Shown here: one piece after another, positions 59,606 through 64,000 of the stretch
How positions within the stretch are numbered: the stretch's first letter is position 1
How the letters are laid out: each line of letters opens with the position of its first letter
DNA from: Guillardia theta CCMP2712
Lineage: Eukaryota > Cryptophyceae > Pyrenomonadales > Geminigeraceae
Assembly: GCF_000315625.1 (NCBI RefSeq)
Contig: NW_005434658.1
Span: forward strand, 543,203 to 607,202
Direction: 5' to 3'
DNA length: 64,000 nucleotides
Program-made: the position numbers and the translations under genes
Notes under the pieces: model-generated
Told to the model about the DNA's origin: nothing
Databases searched by the model: none
What the model saw: the letters and a program-made list of their open reading frames with translations, nothing else

Positions 59606-62600
59606 TCAGGTTGCAGTTATGTCCGGATTCGAAGCGTCGCTGATACAGTCCACCGCCTCGTTCTTGAGGCTATCCTCACCTGCATCGAGCTTTTCCTTCC
59701 CCGCACTGTCATCAGGCACTACTGAGATCAGCTCAAGAGTGTTGTCGTTGCAGCTTTCACTCAGGCATTGGTTTGGGTCTTGGTTGTTGATCTTTGTCTT
59801 CTCGTCACACTCTTTCAGCACAGTCGTACAAGAATTTCTAGGGCCTGTCAACTACACACATTTCACGATTACAAGTCAAGTTACACAAGATACCTTGATA
59901 AGATTGAAGGTCATTGCAAAGGGCACAGTATTCCTTGGCTGTGAAAGGATTGGAGAGCACTTGAGCCTTAGAATATTCAATTTCGCTTTCAGATATGCTT
60001 GTTGGATCCTGAGATTTCGTGTAGCTTGTTGAATGCTCGCCAAGTCGAATGCGTCAGTGTGCACATTGATGTCTTCGTGAGAATGAGAATGTACACTGCG
60101 AGAAGAGACGGGGCAGAAAGGCTCCTCTACGATACTCCAAGTCTTCCTTTCTCCGCATGTTTGATACCCCACGAATGTGATTTTTGATATTCCGCACATG
60201 CTCTTAGCCTTCCTCGACCTTGAAACAGTGCAGATCAACCCAAGCAGTGCATGTGCACTCTCCACATTGTTTTGGAGTTCAAGATCAGGTGCTCCAGGAA
60301 ACTTCTTATCGTTGTCCTCTCCGGATCGAAAGATACCGACAACTCTTCCATGCATTCCACCAGCAAGCGCCCCACGCATGGCGTCACTATCCAAGGTCGT
60401 ACAATCAGTTTGATCGAGACGAACTACCCCAGTAACCTCTGTTCTCCCATTAGCATTCTCCTTTCCAACTAGCAAGCCTTGCGCTTGACATTGATCAGCG
60501 TTGAAAGCAACACGCATAATAGAAAACATTGAAGAGCTTGAAATGAGGATAGCTGCTTTATCTTGTTGGAAGAGCCCTGTTCTGTGAGCAACTTCTAATA
60601 TCTTGCTTTTTGAGGCTTTCATTAAATCGTTCGGTCTGGCGTTCAAGATGGCTGGCATGTCCTTACCAATGGCAAGACCAGAGAAGGCATTCCAGATCCG
60701 CTTGTAAATTTGACAATGTCGGGTAAAAGTGGCCAACGACTGCGAAAGTGCGACACAATCTTGACTCGCTGGTTTTGGACTGTCCACTTGAGAGTTGCTG
60801 ACGGCGTGTTTAGATTCGACTTGAGAAACTCCATCCTTCTCACATTCCATCACCTGATCATCTCCTACCTTGTCAGACTTCAATTCATGTGAAGTGATCA
60901 AGGTGTTGTCCTGTCTGTTCCCGTCTCCCGCCTCCTTCTCTCCTTCCTTCATGTCGACCCTCATCGCATCCAGATCACCTTGCGCATTGCCTGCATCTCC
61001 TGGCTCTTCTCCGGCCTTGCAGCTTGCCTGCTCCGAAACTTCCTCTACCAAAGTATTCACATTCCTCTCCTCATCCTCTGCAATCAGGTCTAGGCTCCTT
61101 GCTTTTTCCACAATTTTCTCAAGGCTGACATCATCCTCATCTTCTTGATTGCTTTGGCCCTCAGATCCAATCTTGCAGGCGCCAGGATGCGAGTCACCCT
61201 CGACTGCCTCCTTTTCTCCTAGGTTTAACGCTAGATTTTGTTGCTCATCAATGCTTGCTGTGGGATTCACATTCCCCGCCTCTATCTCAGAGTCTTCGTG
61301 TTTGTTTCGTTTTCGACCACCGAGACCTTTCTCAGTTTCACCCGTGTGTACGTCGCCAACAACGGAAGCGGAATCGTTTGAAATGAAACAATCATCTGAT
61401 TCTTGGCTGCCTTCTTCTCTGGAACGTTTGCCTGTAAGAGATGCACCGGATTGCTGTCTGTTTGTTGCTTTGGGCGCATCATCTATATCGAAAATGAGCA
61501 AACTGATCTATGCTTCAACATCCAATCGTACCTTCGAGATTTGTAGAAGCATGATTAGGAGCTTCAGAGCTTAGTATCGGCCTCACACCAGTATTTGATG
61601 CAGAAACAGTGATCCCTTTGCGGCGATCAATCAATTCAACGAGAGATTCATCTAGCAGAAGCACATCAGTGAAACCAAACAATGTCATTGATATTGCACG
61701 CACCCTCTCCTACCAAATCTTCTTTCACTTCTTCTTTTTCTGAGGCCACTTTCTCAGTTGCTAGTGGTTGACCTTCTTTTTCTATCTCTTCGTCATCGGA
61801 GATCAGGTCTACCACAATTTGGCTGTTCTTTATCGGCGATTTCACGGTGGAAGGGGTGATCGGGACATCAGGGTTATCGCCTTTCTGGAATCTCACCAGC
61901 CCTTTGATGAAATTTTTGACTTGGAAAGGAGAGTCGTATTCATAGATCTCTATATCGAGGTAATGAGCATGTTCCGACTCTCCAAAATTCTTCTTGTTTT
62001 GACTACGTAAGATGACTAGCCCTTTCCAAGATTCACACTGTCGCAGTTCAGTCTCCAAATTTGACTTCTTCAGATTGGAATACTTTGCCGAATAGAACTC
62101 ATACATTGTCCATTTCAGATTCTTGAACATCACGTCAGAGATTTTGTCCGCGAACTCTGGTAGCCTTCCAGCTCCCACAAAAAACCAGCCTGCAAGTTCA
62201 GCGTCTTTTCTTGTCAGAATTTCTATCATTGGTCCAAGGATTCCTTTAGGACTGAAATTATAACACAACCTATACTCCTGTTCCAAGTCCAACAGTCGTG
62301 TCAAACAGCAAAGAGCTGGCATACCATTCATACCTCGATCAGCTTAGCTTCTTGGTGAACTGTTGGCTTGGTCTGGATCAGGAATCCAGTGTGCACCTCC
62401 ATGGAGTTGAGACTGAGCAGGCTTAAGAGCGTACCTGTGACATTGTTTGGAGTCGATAAAAGATCAGATTGACATGCGGAGTTGCGTACAAATGACAACC
62501 TTGTGTGACTTTGCAGTCCGATGCCATCACAGCCAACACCTTTCTCAGAGGTCCTCGGAGTTGTGGGAGATCTCACTGGCCAGCTCAATGTCCCTTTCCA

Positions 62601-62630
62601 TTCCTCACCCACATCGCTTATTTCTGACAA
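59606..62630 (-). CDS. Acidic nuclear-type protein with SUMO-interacting motif and Abraxas-like C-terminal half
   Basis: About six exons. The first (62630 to about 62373) starts MSEISDVGEEWKGTLSWPV; one further intron inside it is possible. The second begins EYRLCYNFSPKGILGPMIEI (about 62280) and runs through KFIKGL-like sequence to NSQIVVDLISDDEEIEKEGQ, a textbook SUMO-interacting motif with acidic flank. A third short exon has DESLVELIDRRKGITVSAS (about 61650). The fourth, long exon (about 61490-59890) has an NLS-like patch (GGRKRNKHEDS), a very acidic linker, then an ordered part: SSSSMFSIMRVAFNADQCQA, GLLVGKENANG, GRVVGIFRSGEDN, HALLGLICTVSRS, followed by a helical end (ATRNLRIQQAYLKAKLNIL). 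That order (MPN-minus fold, then coiled coil) resembles Abraxas-family scaffolds. It has no JAMM zinc motif. The last exon (about 59846-59606) is acidic. The Abraxas link is a weak resemblance, not a firm assignment. Confidence 0.6.
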
Positions 62631-63659
62631 GCGTTATACTCGTCGTTGCCGACCGACTTTCCGGGATCTTCGCCATGGAGGCTACCTGCCCACGAAGCTT
62701 CTGACCTTGCCGTACATTGCCTTCAACCAGCACTGCAGTACGACCATGTCCTGTACCTCCCTTGTGAGGACGAGCGCCGTCACGACTCTCTTTCCGGGGC
62801 CCGGCCGGCCGGGCCATTAACTAAACCAGAGTTCATAAACGGTTTAGTTAGAACATCCGGGGCGTAGGGCTAAACAACCCTCACCCCCCTGGATTCATCA
62901 TTTGTCAAATGCTACCCTCCAGTTTCCCGTGCAAAACTAGATTATTCAACCGGTACCTTTAGACCCACCCATTCTTTTCCATGAACATTCTAACCCCTCA
63001 CTTAGACCTGCGAAAGACTGAAAATAAGGGGTACTGAAGTTTTCTGCTTCTCGGGGTGATTGCAATGACCACATCGAACAGTAGGGGTCATCACCCTGAA
63101 ATTCTTATAGATATGCAGGGGTCTATTGGAGCAAGAGGGGGTAGGGGTAAAGGGGTACCAAGATTCCCCGCTCCCTACAGGATGTCGTGGGAGCACTACT
63201 AGGCTCGGCGACGTACAGACAAGCCTCCTCCTCTATCTTCCTCCCTTCGCTTCCTCTTGCTCTTCTGATCACTCCGCAGTCTTGTCTTCTCTCTTCTTGT
63301 CCCTACTCCTATGTGTGTTTTTCCTCGTATCTGTCCCGCGAATGAGGATTCGTTCTCTCGTTTCAAGAATTCTTTGATCCTGATTCAGTAGATTCAGGCG
63401 TTCATTTGCATGCTGAGTGCAAAGTTGCAAAGAGAACGTATTTTGTGCCTTTTAGTTCGCAATCTCCTTTCTGATGAAGGCAAATCAGAATCTCGCACAG
63501 GCTTTTTATCGCAACATGAGCAACTTGATAGCACTGCCCTAGCTGGAGTACAACCTAGATGATATTTGAGCATAGTTGACAAGTTTTGACATCGGTCAAC
63601 AAGTACTTAACTCATGGTTCATCCTGTTTTTCATAGACACTCATCCCGTAAACACAGGT
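62631..63659. other. Divergent intergenic region: GC palindrome, dyad and GGGGT tracts
   Basis: 62798-62815 is a perfect 18-bp palindrome, GGCCCGGCCGGCCGGGCC. Next to it TAACTAAACC (62818-62827) and GGTTTAGTTA (62841-62850) form a 10-bp inverted repeat. From 62850 to 63180 follow CACCCCCC, AAGGGGTACTG, CGGGGTGATTG, TAGGGGTCATCACCC, CAGGGGTC and GGGGGTAGGGGTAAAGGGGT. 63230-63575 shows pyrimidine-rich sequence and open frames without support. Confidence 0.6.
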
Positions 63660-63836
63660 ATGTATCTTGTCTACAACGCTCTGGAACCCCCAACGACCTT
63701 GTCGTACCTCGTTGGAGCTGTAAGAATATCGGAAGTGGGGGATAGTAGAACTAAATTTGCGCTCAAGGTTGTCATGATTGCGGGGGTTGTGGTACCGATA
63801 GGATGGTTCGTGCTCAAGAACAAACACTCGGTATGA
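63660..63836 (+). CDS. Exon of a small membrane protein, continuing past the window
   Basis: ATG at 63660 opens MYLVYNALEPPTTLSYLVGA, then a hydrophobic segment (ALKVVMIAGVVVPIGWFVLK). The frame stops at 63834-63836, but a good donor (TCG then GTATGA) lies right at that point, so the gene may splice onward. A possible acceptor (ACAG) directly precedes GTATG at 63658. No family recognised. Confidence 0.28.
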   Translation: MYLVYNALEPPTTLSYLVGAVRISEVGDSRTKFALKVVMIAGVVVPIGWFVLKNKHSV

Positions 63837-64000
63837 TAATGCAATCTTGTGTTCTCGAATGTGATGCATTTCTTTTGTTGTCCACTCGATCGTTCGATGA
63901 TGTTCTCCTGTTGTGTGTCTTCTCCATTAGATCTTTCGTAATTCTTCCAGTCAAAAAATACGTTGAGTTGGGGTCTGTTCGAATAGGTTCAAAGCGCATG

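Noticed and set aside
59612-62630. DNA-repair BRCT or helicase assignment for the acidic nuclear protein
   Set aside because: No BRCT Trp/Gly pattern and no P-loop were seen; only the weak MPN-like order was kept.
1-64000. CRISPR arrays, rRNA, bacterial operon structure
   Set aside because: No regularly spaced direct repeats; gene structure with short GT-AG introns is eukaryotic; no rRNA-like segment recognised.

Overview
The window is nuclear DNA of a flagellated, plastid-bearing microbial eukaryote. My best guess is a cryptophyte alga close to Guillardia theta. Three things point there: (i) genes are cut by very short GT-AG introns, mostly 40-80 nt, whose phases join neighbouring reading frames into full domains; (ii) a plastid-lipid-associated protein (fibrillin) carries a bipartite presequence, a signal peptide followed by an AFAP motif, as in complex red-lineage plastids, and another protein carries a signal peptide followed by LRLRGG; (iii) there are two full-length axonemal dynein heavy chains, so the cell makes motile flagella. 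The species is an inference; no rRNA, tRNA or organellar gene is present to fix it.

Layout. 1-2607 (-): 3'-truncated CDC48/AFG2-type AAA+ ATPase. 3431-4616 (-): secreted MIR-domain (SDF2-like) protein with a Pro-rich tail. 5671-8290 (-): many-exon coiled-coil protein. 9270-10714 (+): six-exon basic helical protein of unknown function. 10905-23830 (-): axonemal dynein heavy chain 1 (DNAH3/7/12-like inner-arm type). 24386-27809 (+): beta-propeller (WD40) protein in many tiny exons. 27842-28991 (-): Cys-rich Sel1-repeat protein. 29827-30230 (+): small predicted protein. 30432-31548 (-): fibrillin. 32531-34457 (+): F-box/JmjC oxygenase. 34519-35322 (-): intronless protein with an IWNRxxW helix-turn-helix-like motif. 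37130-38042: extreme GC island. 38434-40631 (+): divergent DYRK-like kinase. 40679-42961 (-): secreted/plastid protein with RLRGG. 43660-44147 (+): small secretory-pathway membrane protein. 44519-45843 (-): PA28gamma/REG proteasome activator. 46185-58663 (-): dynein heavy chain 2 (DNAH1-like), seven exons. 58998-59417 (+): short Sel1-repeat protein. 59606-62630 (-): acidic nuclear-type protein with a SUMO-interacting motif and an Abraxas-like C-terminal half. 63660 onward (+): exon of a small membrane protein leaving the window.

The genes do not form an operon or pathway. The only clear theme is the flagellum: two inner-arm dynein heavy chain genes on the same strand about 22 kb apart. Gene density is high, with tail-to-tail gaps as small as 32 bp, and several gene pairs are divergent.

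The most unusual material is intergenic. A dispersed family of palindrome-dense, GC-rich islands occurs at about 2.95, 9.15, 24.1, 37.1-38.0, 46.05 and 62.8 kb. They share words such as GGCCCGGCC, GTACCGTAC and GTCACTG and contain perfect palindromes up to 18 bp. Separately, G-run/C-run tracts (GGGGTAGGGGT-like) concentrate between divergent gene pairs. No CRISPR, tRNA, rRNA or recognisable transposase was seen.
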